The position numbers were made by a program, and so were the translations under genes. A DNA stretch of 64,000 nt from Kaistia hirudinis (GTDB taxonomy: Bacteria > Pseudomonadota > Alphaproteobacteria > Rhizobiales > Kaistiaceae). The notes under the pieces were generated by a model. It worked only from the letters and a program-made list of their open reading frames with translations. It searched no databases and had not been told where the DNA came from. Shown here piece after piece: positions 32,058-40,271 of this stretch. The stretch is taken from contig NZ_JACIDS010000004.1 of assembly GCF_014196455.1 (NCBI RefSeq), positions 310,001 to 374,000 on the forward strand, written 5' to 3'. The first letter of the stretch is position 1. Each line of letters begins with the position of its first letter.

Positions 32058-32987
32058 ATGCTGAACCGCCGTACCCTTATCGGTGCCGCCTTCGCCACGC
32101 TGGCGATCGCCGGCGCCGCCCATGCCGAGGACTGGAAGGCCCAGTATCCGGAGCTGACGCTCGCCGTCATCCCGGCCGAGAACGCCTCGACGACGACCGA
32201 CCGCTACACGCCGCTGACGAACTATCTCTCGAAGGAACTCGGCGTTCCGGTCAAGCTGGCCGTGGCCACCGACTATGCCGCGGTCATCGAGGCGCAGCGC
32301 GCCGGCAATGCCCAGATCGGCTTCTACGGCCCGGCGTCCTATGCCCGCGCCGTGCTGACCGGCGTCGCCACCGAGCCGGTCGTCGTCTCGCGTCACTCGA
32401 ACGGCGCGACCGGCTATTATTCGGTCATCTATACGCTCGCCAGCGGCCCGTATAAGTCGATCGACGACCTCAAGGGCAAGAGGCTCGCCCTGGTCGACCC
32501 GAATTCGACCTCGGGCAACAATGCGCCGCGCTACTTCCTGCATCGCGACGGCAAGGACGTCGACACGTTCTTCTCCGAGGCGATCTTCGCCGGCAGCCAT
32601 GACAACGCCGTCCTCGCGCTGGCGCAGGGCACGGTCGACGCCGCCGCCAATTCCTGGAACTCGGAAAACGATTCCAACCTGACCCGCATGATCACCAAGG
32701 GCGTCCTCAAGGATGCCAATGGCAATCCGATGAAGAAGGAAGACTTCCGCATCGTCTTCAAGTCGGACTTCCTGCCGGAGGGCCCGTATTCGGTCCTCGC
32801 CTCGCTGCCGGCCGACCTCAAGAAGCAGATCACCGAGGCCTTCCTCGCCATGCCGAAGAAGGACAAGGCTGCCTTCGACGCGCTCTCCGACGGCAAGGAC
32901 ATCGAATTCGCCCCGACCTCGGCCAAGGATTACGAGCCGGTCGTCGATATGGTGAAGTTCAACGACGAGCAGCGCAAGAAGAGCTGA
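32058..32987 (+). CDS. phnD: Phosphonate ABC transporter substrate-binding protein
   Basis: A 309-residue periplasmic protein with a Sec signal (MLNRRTLIGAAFATLAIAGAAHA, cut before EDWK). LAVIPAENASTTTDRYTPLTNYL, GFYGPASYARA and LVDPNSTSGNNAPRYFL are the PhnD ligand-binding segments (Tyr, Ser/Thr that hold the phosphonate). The ATG at 32058 is preceded by GGAGAGATCTG. It is 59 bases after phnC, and a strong stem-loop follows its stop. Confidence 0.95.
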   Translation: MLNRRTLIGAAFATLAIAGAAHAEDWKAQYPELTLAVIPAENASTTTDRYTPLTNYLSKELGVPVKLAVATDYAAVIEAQRAGNAQIGFYGPASYARAVLTGVATEPVVVSRHSNGATGYYSVIYTLASGPYKSIDDLKGKRLALVDPNSTSGNNAPRYFLHRDGKDVDTFFSEAIFAGSHDNAVLALAQGTVDAAANSWNSENDSNLTRMITKGVLKDANGNPMKKEDFRIVFKSDFLPEGPYSVLASLPADLKKQITEAFLAMPKKDKAAFDALSDGKDIEFAPTSAKDYEPVVDMVKFNDEQRKKS

Positions 32988-33011
32988 GCCGGTCGCGAAG
33001 ACCAAGTCTCG

Positions 33012-33038
33012 GGGCGGCCTTGCGGCCGCCCTTCCTCT
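33012..33038 (+). terminator. Stem-loop between phnD and phnE
   Basis: GGGCGGCC-TTGC-GGCCGCCC forms a perfect eight-base-pair stem followed by CTTCCTCTTCC. It starts 24 bases after the phnD stop. It may partly terminate transcription or protect the phnD message, giving more binding protein than permease. Confidence 0.6.
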
Positions 33039-33057
33039 TCCTGCCGGAGCTCGACCC

Positions 33058-33942
33058 GTGGCGACCGCAGTCCCCGTTCTCCCCGCCGCCCAGGCCAAGG
33101 CACTCGCCGATGCCTATAAGGCGGCCGTCGCCGCGCGGCGCCAGCGCACGCTGCTGGTGCTCGCCATCATCGTCGTGCTCGTCTTCGTCAGCGCCCAGCT
33201 CGCCCATGTGCGTCCGCTGACGCTGATTGCGAATATCGGCAATTTCGGCGGCTTCATCGGCCGGACGATCCCGAAGATCTCCGCCGGCAATTTCTTCGGC
33301 GATATCGCCGAATGGTATTGGGCCTTCCCGAAATGGCTCGGCCTGCTCTGGCAGACGATCCTCATCGCCTATCTCGGGACGCTGATGGGGGCGGTCGTCG
33401 CCTTCCTGCTCTGCTTCCATGCCTCGGCCAATCTCGCGCGGAGCCGCTGGTCGCGCATCGCCGCGCGGCGCTTCCTCGAATTCTGCCGCACGGTTCCCGA
33501 CATCGTCTTCGCGCTGATCTTCGTGATCGCCTTCGGCCTCGGCCCGATGGCCGGCGTGCTGGCGCTGTCGATCCATACGGCCGGCGCGCTCGGCAAGCTG
33601 TTCGCCGAAGTCGTCGAGAACATCGATATGAAGCCGGTCGAGGGCCTGTCGGCGGCCGGCGCGTCCTGGGTCCAGATCATCCGCTTCGCCGTGCTGCCGC
33701 AGGTTGCGCCGGGCTTTGCCTCCTATGCGCTGCTGCGCTTCGAGATCAATGTCCGCGGCGCCGGTGTCATGGGCTTCGTCGGGGCGGGCGGCATCGGCCA
33801 GGAGTTCCTCGTCGCGATCCGCAATTTCTACTACACGGACGTCTCGGCCATCCTTTTGATGATCATCGCGACGGTGATCCTGATCGACCTCGGCACCGAG
33901 CAGATCCGCCATCGCCTGATCAACCCGGAGGGCGTGAAATGA
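33058..33942 (+). CDS. phnE: Phosphonate ABC transporter permease (first)
   Basis: A 294-residue inner-membrane permease with about six helices. The EAA-loop region KPVEGLSAAGASWVQIIRFAVLPQV contacts the ATPase. FCRTVPDIVFALIFV and RGAGVMGFVGAGGIGQEF are PhnE signatures. The start is a GTG at 33058. It ends in an ATGA overlap with the second permease gene, and the two presumably form a heterodimer. Confidence 0.95.
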   Translation: MATAVPVLPAAQAKALADAYKAAVAARRQRTLLVLAIIVVLVFVSAQLAHVRPLTLIANIGNFGGFIGRTIPKISAGNFFGDIAEWYWAFPKWLGLLWQTILIAYLGTLMGAVVAFLLCFHASANLARSRWSRIAARRFLEFCRTVPDIVFALIFVIAFGLGPMAGVLALSIHTAGALGKLFAEVVENIDMKPVEGLSAAGASWVQIIRFAVLPQVAPGFASYALLRFEINVRGAGVMGFVGAGGIGQEFLVAIRNFYYTDVSAILLMIIATVILIDLGTEQIRHRLINPEGVK

Positions 33943-34829
33943 GCGGCGTACCGGCGATTTCCCAATCGGGGCGCGGTCGCCTCGCGGACGCGGCGCTGGC
34001 CGATCTGGATGCGCTGAAGCAGCGCCATGGCCGCCATTTCGGCGGTTCGCCGCGGCGGCGGCTGGCGGCGATCGGCATTCCGGCGCTGATCGTGTTCGGC
34101 GCCTTCTATGCCATGATCGAACTCAATTTCTCGCTGCAGCGCATCCTCGGCGGCCTGCACCGGCTCGGCCAGTTCGCCGTCCTGATGATCCCGCCGGAGC
34201 CGCAGGGGCGCTTCGTCGCCTTTTCGATCGCGCTCGGCGAGACGCTCGGCATCGCCTTCCTGGGCACGCTGATCGCAGCCTGCCTCGCCTTTCCGATTGC
34301 CTTTCTGGCGGCGCGGAACGTCATTCCCAACATCTTCGTGCATTTCGCCGTCCGGCGGACCTTCGACGTGATCCGCTCCGTCGATACGCTGATCTGGGCG
34401 CTGCTGTGGATCACCGTGGTCGGGCTCGGCCCGTTCGCCGGCGTGCTCGCCATCGCCTGCGCCGATTTCGGCGCGCTGGGCAAGCTCTTCTCCGAGGCGA
34501 TCGAGGCGACCGACGGCAAGTCGCGCGAGGGCGTCACCGCGGCCGGCGGCAACAAGCTGGAACAGGTCCGCTTCGGCCTGGTGCCGGAGGTGCTGCCGGT
34601 CATCGCCAGCCAGGTGCTCTATTTCATCGAATCAAACACGCGCTCGGCAACGATCATCGGCATTGTCGGCGCGGGCGGTGTCGGCGCCTATCTGACTGAA
34701 CTCATTCGTGTTCTGGAACTGAAGCAGGTTGCCTTCCTGATCCTGATGATCCTCGTCACCGTCGCCATCATCGACTTCATCTCGACGCGGCTGCGCCTCG
34801 CGATCATCGGCAAGGCGAAGGTCGTCTGA
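33939..34829 (+). CDS. phnE: Phosphonate ABC transporter permease (second)
   Basis: A 296-residue permease homologous to the first. It has RSVDTLIWALLWI, the EAA loop DGKSREGVTAAGGNKLEQVRF and TRSATIIGIVGAGGVGAYL. About 45 residues of hydrophilic N-terminus precede the first helix. Start and preceding stop overlap as ATGA at 33939. It is convergent with phnF, seven bases away. Confidence 0.95.
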   Translation: MSGVPAISQSGRGRLADAALADLDALKQRHGRHFGGSPRRRLAAIGIPALIVFGAFYAMIELNFSLQRILGGLHRLGQFAVLMIPPEPQGRFVAFSIALGETLGIAFLGTLIAACLAFPIAFLAARNVIPNIFVHFAVRRTFDVIRSVDTLIWALLWITVVGLGPFAGVLAIACADFGALGKLFSEAIEATDGKSREGVTAAGGNKLEQVRFGLVPEVLPVIASQVLYFIESNTRSATIIGIVGAGGVGAYLTELIRVLELKQVAFLILMILVTVAIIDFISTRLRLAIIGKAKVV

Positions 34830-34835
34830 GGCGCC

Positions 34836-35606
34836 TCAGCTTTCGATCAGGATCTCGGTCCGGTCGGCGGAGAAGACGCCGCGGGTGAACTGGATCGGCA
34901 CGCCATCGGCGTCGGCATTGACGCTGTCGATGGTGAGCAGGATCCGGCCGGGCGCCAGGTCGAGTCGGGCGGCCTCGTCGAGCGAAGCGGGGCGGGCGGA
35001 AATGCGCGTCTCCAGCCGGCGATAGTCAGAAACACCGCGCGATTCCAAGGCCTTGGTCATCGTGCCGCCGGCGAGATAGGCCGCGTCCAGCCCTGCGAAA
35101 CGCGGCAGCGGGAAGAAGCCGGAGCCCATGGCGATCGGGGCGTCGTCGGCATAGCGGACCGTGTCGAGCCGGATGACCGGCGCGCCGAGCGGGATATGCA
35201 GCGCGGCGGCGACCAGCGCGTCGGCCGTGAGGACGGCACTGTCGATCAGCCGGCCGCCGGCTTCGCGGCCCGCGCGCGAGATGATCTCGGAAAAGCGCGT
35301 GCGCCGGCCGATCGGGTAGGGGATGGGGCGGGTCTCAACGAAGGTGCCGCGGCCCTGCGTCGCCCGGACGAGGCCGCGTTCGGCCAGCTCGGCGAGCGCG
35401 CGGCGAACCGTATGCCGATTGACGGAAAAGCGAGACGCCAGCTGGCTTTCCGTCGGCAACTGGGCCTCCGGCTGGAGGAGGCCGGCGCGGATTTCGGCGG
35501 CGACCTCGTCGGCGATCTGGCGCCAGGCGGCGATGCCGGTACCGCGGGTGACCGAGCCGCTGCCATCGGGGCGCGCCGTCATCAAATCGTCACTGGACTG
35601 TTTCAT
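34836..35606 (-). CDS. phnF: GntR/HutC-family regulator PhnF
   Basis: A 256-residue repressor-type regulator. The N-terminal winged helix reads QPEAQLPTESQLASRFSVNRHTVRRALAELAERGLV. The C-terminal UTRA ligand-binding domain includes FSEIISRAGREAGG and IRLDTVRYADDAPIAMG. It most likely controls the phn genes in response to a phosphonate or intermediate. The ATG at 35606 is preferred over the longer frame. It is divergent from phnG, and the 79-base gap between them holds an operator-like sequence. Confidence 0.92.
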   Translation of the reverse strand: MKQSSDDLMTARPDGSGSVTRGTGIAAWRQIADEVAAEIRAGLLQPEAQLPTESQLASRFSVNRHTVRRALAELAERGLVRATQGRGTFVETRPIPYPIGRRTRFSEIISRAGREAGGRLIDSAVLTADALVAAALHIPLGAPVIRLDTVRYADDAPIAMGSGFFPLPRFAGLDAAYLAGGTMTKALESRGVSDYRRLETRISARPASLDEAARLDLAPGRILLTIDSVNADADGVPIQFTRGVFSADRTEILIES

Positions 35607-35610
35607 GCAT

Positions 35611-35631
35611 TCATCTATACCACTAGACAAC
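35611..35631. promoter_or_regulatory. Candidate PhnF/HutC-type operator
   Basis: On the minus strand the site reads TTGTCTAGTGGTATAGATGA. TGGTATAGA matches the first nine bases of TGGTATAGACCA, the PhnF operator described in Mycobacterium, and TCTA-N6-TAGA is an inverted repeat. HutC-type sites follow GTNTANAC, and two near matches (GTCTAGTG, GTATAGAT) overlap here. It lies between the divergent phnF and phnG starts. Confidence 0.5.
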
Positions 35632-35685
35632 TCGAAGCGAAAGCCCGCCGCATCAAGGCGCCGGCACGGATCGCGGAGCCCGAGA

Positions 35686-36177
35686 ATGACCTCTTCGATT
35701 TCCCACGCAGTCCGGCCCAAGACCGAGGGCTATCTCGTCCTGCGGCGGCAGGCCTTGATGGCGCTGCTGGCTGAAGCAACAAAAGACGAGATATGTCAGA
35801 TTCTTAGCGACATCGGAGCGGGTGCACTCGCCGCCGCGGCCGTCGATCTTCGCCGGCCGGAGAGCGGGCTGGTGATGCTGCGCGGCCGGGCGGGCGGCGA
35901 TGGCCGGGCCTTCAATCTCGGCGAGGCGACGGTGACGCGGGCGGCGATCCGGCTTCCCGACGGGCGGACCGGCTTTGCCTATCAACTTGGTCGGGACAGC
36001 GAGAAAGCGCGGATTTCCGCCATTCTGGACGCGCTCTGCCAGGGTGACGAGCACGTGGCGGTCGAGCGCGCCGCAAGGACGGTTCGGCAGCGGGTCGCCG
36101 CCGAGGCCGAGACAAAGGCCCGCCGCGTTGCCGCAACCAAGGTCGATTTCTTCACGATGGTGCGGGGAGAGGATTGA
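35686..36177 (+). CDS. phnG: C-P lyase subunit PhnG
   Basis: A 163-residue subunit of the PhnGHIJ core complex, which makes ribose-1-methylphosphonate triphosphate from ATP and methylphosphonate. Signatures are RRQALMALLAEA, RPESGLVMLRGRAGGDGRAFNLGEATVTRAAIRL and ATKVDFFTMVRGE. The start at 35686 gives an N-terminus some ten residues longer than usual. Its stop overlaps the phnH ATG as TGATG. Confidence 0.95.
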   Translation: MTSSISHAVRPKTEGYLVLRRQALMALLAEATKDEICQILSDIGAGALAAAAVDLRRPESGLVMLRGRAGGDGRAFNLGEATVTRAAIRLPDGRTGFAYQLGRDSEKARISAILDALCQGDEHVAVERAARTVRQRVAAEAETKARRVAATKVDFFTMVRGED

Positions 36178-36776
36178 TGTCCGCCGCTCTGGCAAGCTCC
36201 GGCCCCGCCGATCCGGTGATCGAGGCGCAGGCCGATTTTCGCAGTCTCATGAATGCCTTGGCGCGCCCCGGGACGATCGAGGCCTTCGCGCCGAAGCTCC
36301 TTCCGCCGGCGCCGCTGCCGGCCGGGATCGGGTCTCTGGCGCTGGCGCTCGCCGATCATGAGGCGCCGCTCTGGCTCGATCCGCAGCTCGCCGCCTCGGA
36401 CGAGGTGTCGGCGTATCTCCGTTTCCATACCGGTGCGAAGATCGTCGCCGATCCTGCCGCGGCGACGTTCGCCCTCGTCGCCGATTTCGCCCGCATGCCG
36501 CCATTGGCGAATTTCGCGCTCGGCACGGACGAATATCCGGACCGTTCGACGACGATCATCGCGGCGGTCGACGCGATCGAGGCGGATGGACCGCTCGAAC
36601 TCGCCGGTCCCGGCATCGCGACGACGGCGCGAATCGGCATCGCGCCCTGGCGTGACGGCCTGACGGCGGAGCTCGCTGCGAACCGGGCCCTCTTTCCCCG
36701 CGGCGTCGATCTGGTGCTGGTGGCGCCTCGCCGTCTCGCCGCACTCCCCCGTACCACCCGGGTCAGGGAGGTCTGA
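36177..36776 (+). CDS. phnH: C-P lyase subunit PhnH
   Basis: A 199-residue PLP-transferase-fold protein of the C-P lyase core without PLP function. EAQADFRSLMNALARPG is the N-terminal family signature, and GTDEYPDRSTTI and LTAPGI-like LELAGPGIATTARIGI follow. Start and previous stop share one base; phnI begins one base after the stop. Confidence 0.95.
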   Translation: MSAALASSGPADPVIEAQADFRSLMNALARPGTIEAFAPKLLPPAPLPAGIGSLALALADHEAPLWLDPQLAASDEVSAYLRFHTGAKIVADPAAATFALVADFARMPPLANFALGTDEYPDRSTTIIAAVDAIEADGPLELAGPGIATTARIGIAPWRDGLTAELAANRALFPRGVDLVLVAPRRLAALPRTTRVREV

Positions 36777-36777
36777 C

Positions 36778-37884
36778 ATGTATGTTGCGGTAAAGGGCGG
36801 CGAGGCCGCGATCGACAATGCCCATGCGCTGCTGGCGCATGAACGGCGCGGTCCCGAGGACGTGGCCGAGATCGCGCCGCGCCAGATCGAGACGCAATTG
36901 AAGCTCGCCGTCGATCGCGTGATGGCTGAGGGCTCGCTCTACGACCCGAAGCTTGCGGCGCTGGCGATCAAGCAGGCGCGGGGCGATCTGATCGAGGCGA
37001 TCTTCCTGGTGCGCGCCTATCGCACCACGCTGCCGCGCTTCGGCGCCTCGGAGCCGCTGGACACTGCCCGGATGGCGATCGAGCGGCGGATCTCGGCGAC
37101 CTTCAAGGATCTGCCGGGCGGGCAGGTGCTCGGGCCGACCTTCGACTACACGCACCGCCTGATCGACTTCCTGCTGGAGGCCGGCGCCGAACTGCCGCTG
37201 CCGGCCGAGGTCGAGGCGGCGCACGAGGCGACGCCGCGTGTCACCGACTTGCTCGACGACGAAGGCCTGATCGAGCGCGACGTTCCGGACGATATGGCTG
37301 ACGTCGGCGACCTGACGCGGGCGCCGCTCGACTTCCCCGCCGATCGCGATTTGCGCCTGCAGGCGCTCGCGCGCGGCGACGAGGGCTTCCTGCTGGCGCT
37401 CGGCTATTCGACGCAGCGCGGCTATGGCCGCACGCATCCCTTCGTCGGCGAAATAAGGTTCGGCGCCGTCACGGCGGAGTATGTGCCGGAGGAGCTCGGC
37501 TTCGCCGTGCCGCTCGGCTCCGTCGCGGTGACGGAGTGCCAGATGGTCAATCAGTTCCATGGCTCGGCGGACGTGCCGCCGCAGTTCACCCGCGGCTATG
37601 GCCTCGTCTTCGGCCAGAGCGAGCGCAAGGCGATGTCGATGTCGCTGGTCGACCGGGCGCTCCGGACGCGCGAGTTCGGCGAGGATGTCGTCGCCCCGGC
37701 GCAGGACGAGGAATTCGTGCTGTCGCATTGCGACAATGTCCAGGCGACCGGCTTCGTCGAGCATCTGAAGCTGCCGCACTATGTCGATTTCCAGGCCGAG
37801 CTCGGCCTGGTGCGCAAAATGCGCGCCGAGCATGCCGCACGCCGGCAAGGGACGGACAGCGAACTGAAGGAGGCGGCGGAATGA
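36778..37884 (+). CDS. phnI: C-P lyase subunit PhnI (nucleosidase of the core complex)
   Basis: A 368-residue subunit. MYVAVKGGEAAIDNAHALL is the invariant start, and GYSTQRGYGRTHPFVGEIR, MVNQFHGSADVPPQFTRGYGLVFGQSERKAMSMSL and LSHCDNVQATGFVEHLKLPHYVDFQ are strongly conserved. It removes adenine from ATP while phosphonate is attached, with PhnG, H and L. A GGGAGG sequence precedes the ATG. It ends in an ATGA overlap with phnJ. Confidence 0.97.
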   Translation: MYVAVKGGEAAIDNAHALLAHERRGPEDVAEIAPRQIETQLKLAVDRVMAEGSLYDPKLAALAIKQARGDLIEAIFLVRAYRTTLPRFGASEPLDTARMAIERRISATFKDLPGGQVLGPTFDYTHRLIDFLLEAGAELPLPAEVEAAHEATPRVTDLLDDEGLIERDVPDDMADVGDLTRAPLDFPADRDLRLQALARGDEGFLLALGYSTQRGYGRTHPFVGEIRFGAVTAEYVPEELGFAVPLGSVAVTECQMVNQFHGSADVPPQFTRGYGLVFGQSERKAMSMSLVDRALRTREFGEDVVAPAQDEEFVLSHCDNVQATGFVEHLKLPHYVDFQAELGLVRKMRAEHAARRQGTDSELKEAAE

Positions 37885-38864
37885 GTGCTGCGCTCACAGC
37901 TACCGATCGTTCTTCCCCCACCCAACACAAGGGGGGAGAGGGCAGCACCGGCTACAACTTCGCCTATCTCGACGAGCAGACGAAGCGGATGATCCGGCGC
38001 GCGGTCCTGAAGGCGATCGCCATCCCCGGCTATCAGGTTCCCTTCGCCAGCCGCGAAATGCCGATGCCCTATGGCTGGGGCACGGGCGGCGTGCAGGTGA
38101 CGGCGGCGATCATCGGGCCGCAGGACGTGCTGAAGGTCATCGACCAGGGCTCTGACGACACGACCAACGCCGTCTCGATCCGCAAGTTCTTCGCCAAGAC
38201 CGCCGGCGTCGAGACGACGACGAAGACCGCCGACGCGACGATCATCCAGACGCGCCACCGCATCCCCGAGCGCACGCTGACAAGCGACCAGGTGCTCGTC
38301 TATCAGGTGCCGATCCCCGAGCCGCTGCGCTATCTCGAGCCGCGCGAGACCGAGACGCGCAAGCTGCATGCGCTGGCCGATTACGGCCTCATGCATGTGA
38401 AGCTCTATGAGGACATCGCCCGCCACGGCCACATCGCGACGACCTATGCCTATCCGGTTGAGGTCGCCGGCCGCTATGTGATGGATCCTTCGCCGACGCC
38501 GAAATTCGACAATCCCAAGATGGATGATTGCGCGGCGCTGCAGCTCTTCGGCGCCGGGCGCGAGAAGCGCATCTATGCGGTGCCGCCGCATACCAAGGTG
38601 CGCAGCCTCGATTTCGAGGATCATCCCTTCGCGGTCCAGACCTTCGACAAGCCTTGCGCGCTCTGCGGTGCCACCGGCGTCTATCTCGACGAAGTCGTGC
38701 TCGACGATGCCGGCGGGCGCATGTTCGTGTGCTCCGACAGTGATTTCTGCGAGGAGCGCCGCGCGGACGGCCATGTCGGCGCGATGCTGGCCCTTCCTTC
38801 TTCCTCCCCCGCAAGGGGCGAGGGCGTTGCGGCCGTGCCCGTCACCGAGGGGAGCGGAACTTGA
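37881..38864 (+). CDS. phnJ: C-P lyase PhnJ (radical SAM) with repeat-derived ends
   Basis: A 327-residue radical-SAM enzyme that cleaves the C-P bond of ribose-1-phosphonate-5-phosphate. The iron-sulphur cysteines are Cys259, Cys262 and Cys284 (CX2CX21C), with Cys290 after them. The glycyl-radical Gly aligns with residue 50, where E. coli has Gly32, so the N-terminus is about 18 residues longer. That extra part (RSSPTQHKGGEG) and the tail (LPSSSPARGEG) look like intergenic palindrome sequence read in frame. The C-terminal end overlaps the following gene's TTG start. Confidence 0.95.
   Translation: MSAALTATDRSSPTQHKGGEGSTGYNFAYLDEQTKRMIRRAVLKAIAIPGYQVPFASREMPMPYGWGTGGVQVTAAIIGPQDVLKVIDQGSDDTTNAVSIRKFFAKTAGVETTTKTADATIIQTRHRIPERTLTSDQVLVYQVPIPEPLRYLEPRETETRKLHALADYGLMHVKLYEDIARHGHIATTYAYPVEVAGRYVMDPSPTPKFDNPKMDDCAALQLFGAGREKRIYAVPPHTKVRSLDFEDHPFAVQTFDKPCALCGATGVYLDEVVLDDAGGRMFVCSDSDFCEERRADGHVGAMLALPSSSPARGEGVAAVPVTEGSGT
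37911..37942. repeat. Family C-like palindrome inside phnJ 5' end
   Basis: The sequence TTCCCCCACCCAACACAAGGGGGGAGAGGG resembles half of the family C repeat (pyrimidine-rich arm, short loop, purine-rich arm). It codes for part of the extra PhnJ N-terminus. Confidence 0.5.
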
Positions 38865-39490
38865 GCGATCTTACGCTCCGCGCCATCACCGAGGCCGATC
38901 TGCCGGCGCTCATCGCGCTCTATGCGCAGCCGAGCTTCAACAAGGGCCGCGTGATCACGCTCGACGCGGCGAAGGCGATCTTCGCGCGCTTCGCGGCCTA
39001 TCCCGACTACGCGATCTATTTCGCGGAAGCGGACGGCGAGACCGTCGGCACCTTTGCGCTGATGATCATCGACAACATCGCCCATTGGGGCACGCCCACG
39101 GCGATGATCGAGAATGTCGTGATCCGCGAGGGGCTGCAGGGGCGGGGCCTCGGCAGCGCGATGATGAACGCCGCCTGCGCACTGGCGCAGGCAAAGGGCG
39201 CCTATAAGGCGACGCTTTCCTCCAACCTCGCCAATGAGCGCGGCCACGCCTTCTATGAAGCCCTCGGCTTCGAGAAGCACGGCTTCAGCTTCCGGCTGGA
39301 GCTCGGCGAGGGCGCCTCTCCTTCCTCCTCCCTCTCCCGTGCAACGGGAGAGGGCCGGGGTGAGGGGCTTCCTTCCCTTGCTTCTTTCGATCCGTCTGTA
39401 GCCTGCCAGCAAGACCCTCACCCGACCTCTCCCGCAAGCGGGAGAGGGGAAGGGGCAGTCCCTTCTCTCATCGACGGTGCAGCATCATGA
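38861..39490 (+). CDS. PhnO-like GNAT acetyltransferase with repeat-encoded tail
   Basis: A 209-residue protein whose first 148 residues form a GNAT domain (MIENVVIREGLQGRGLGSAMM is the acetyl-CoA loop; NERGHAFYEALGFEKHGFSF the end). By position it is equivalent to PhnO, the aminoalkylphosphonate N-acetyltransferase. The start is a TTG overlapping the phnJ stop, after GAGGGGAGCGGAAC. Residues 149-209 are coded by a palindromic repeat (GEGASPSSSLSRATGEGRGEG...) and still end in an ATGA overlap with phnK, so coupling is kept. The tail is unlikely to be part of the fold. Confidence 0.85.
   Translation: MSDLTLRAITEADLPALIALYAQPSFNKGRVITLDAAKAIFARFAAYPDYAIYFAEADGETVGTFALMIIDNIAHWGTPTAMIENVVIREGLQGRGLGSAMMNAACALAQAKGAYKATLSSNLANERGHAFYEALGFEKHGFSFRLELGEGASPSSSLSRATGEGRGEGLPSLASFDPSVACQQDPHPTSPASGRGEGAVPSLIDGAAS
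39325..39465. repeat. Family C palindromic repeat within the GNAT gene
   Basis: Two oppositely oriented units: CCCTCTCCCGTGCAACGGGAGAGGGCCGGGGTGAGGGG and, 55 bases on, CCCTCACCCGACCTCTCCCGCAAGCGGGAGAGGGG. It is the same composite as at 42937 and 59861, but here it lies inside an open reading frame. Confidence 0.85.
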
Positions 39491-40269
39491 CCCCGGCCGA
39501 TCTCCCGCTTCTCTCCGCCCGCGCCCTCACCAAGCATTACGGGCCGCGGCTCGGCTGCGCCGATGTGACCTTCGATCTCTACGAGGGCGAGGTGCTGGCC
39601 GTGGTCGGCGAGTCCGGCTCCGGCAAGTCGACGCTGCTCTCGCTGCTCGCCACCGAGCTCGATCCGACCGCCGGCAGCGTCGGCTATCGCATGCGCGATG
39701 GCGTGACGCGGAACCTGTTCACGCTCAGCGAGGCGGAGCGGCGCTTCCTGCTGCGGACCGACTGGGGCTTCGTGCGGCAGGATGCGCGCGACGGTCTGCG
39801 CATGGGCGTTTCCGCCGGCGGCAATGTCGGCGAGCGGCTGATGGCCGTCGGCGCGCGCCATTACGGCAAGATCCGCGACACCGCGTCGGATTGGCTCGGC
39901 CGCGTCGAGATCGATCCCTCGCGCATCGACGACATGCCGAAGAGCTTTTCCGGCGGCATGCGCCAGCGCCTGCAGATCGCGCGCAACCTCGTCACCCATC
40001 CGCGCCTCGTCTTCATGGACGAGCCGACCTCCGGCCTCGACGTCTCCGTGCAGGCGCGCCTGCTCGACCTGATCCGCGGCCTCGTCAGCGAGCTCGGCCT
40101 CGCCGTGATCATCGTGACGCACGACCTCGCCGTGGCGCGGCTGCTGTCGCATCGCATCATGGTGATGCGGCAAGGGCGGGTGATCGAGACCGGCCTGACC
40201 GATCAGGTGCTCGACGATCCGCGCGAGGCCTATACGCAGCTTCTCGTCTCCTCCGTCCTGGCGGCCTGA
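39487..40269 (+). CDS. phnK: C-P lyase ABC-type ATPase PhnK
   Basis: A 260-residue ABC ATPase that docks on the C-P lyase core rather than on a permease. Walker A GESGSGKST, WGFVRQDARDGLRMGVSAGGNVGERLMAVGARHYG (PhnK-specific), signature FSGGMRQRLQIARNL, Walker B LVFMDEPTSGLD and switch HDLAVARLL are all present. It is two bases upstream of phnL. Confidence 0.95.
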   Translation: MTPADLPLLSARALTKHYGPRLGCADVTFDLYEGEVLAVVGESGSGKSTLLSLLATELDPTAGSVGYRMRDGVTRNLFTLSEAERRFLLRTDWGFVRQDARDGLRMGVSAGGNVGERLMAVGARHYGKIRDTASDWLGRVEIDPSRIDDMPKSFSGGMRQRLQIARNLVTHPRLVFMDEPTSGLDVSVQARLLDLIRGLVSELGLAVIIVTHDLAVARLLSHRIMVMRQGRVIETGLTDQVLDDPREAYTQLLVSSVLAA

Positions 40270-40271
40270 CC

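Noticed and set aside
38861-39490. The long GNAT C-terminus as a frameshift or sequencing error
   Set aside because: The frame stays open through the whole repeat and ends in an exact ATGA overlap with phnK, so a working junction is more likely than an error.
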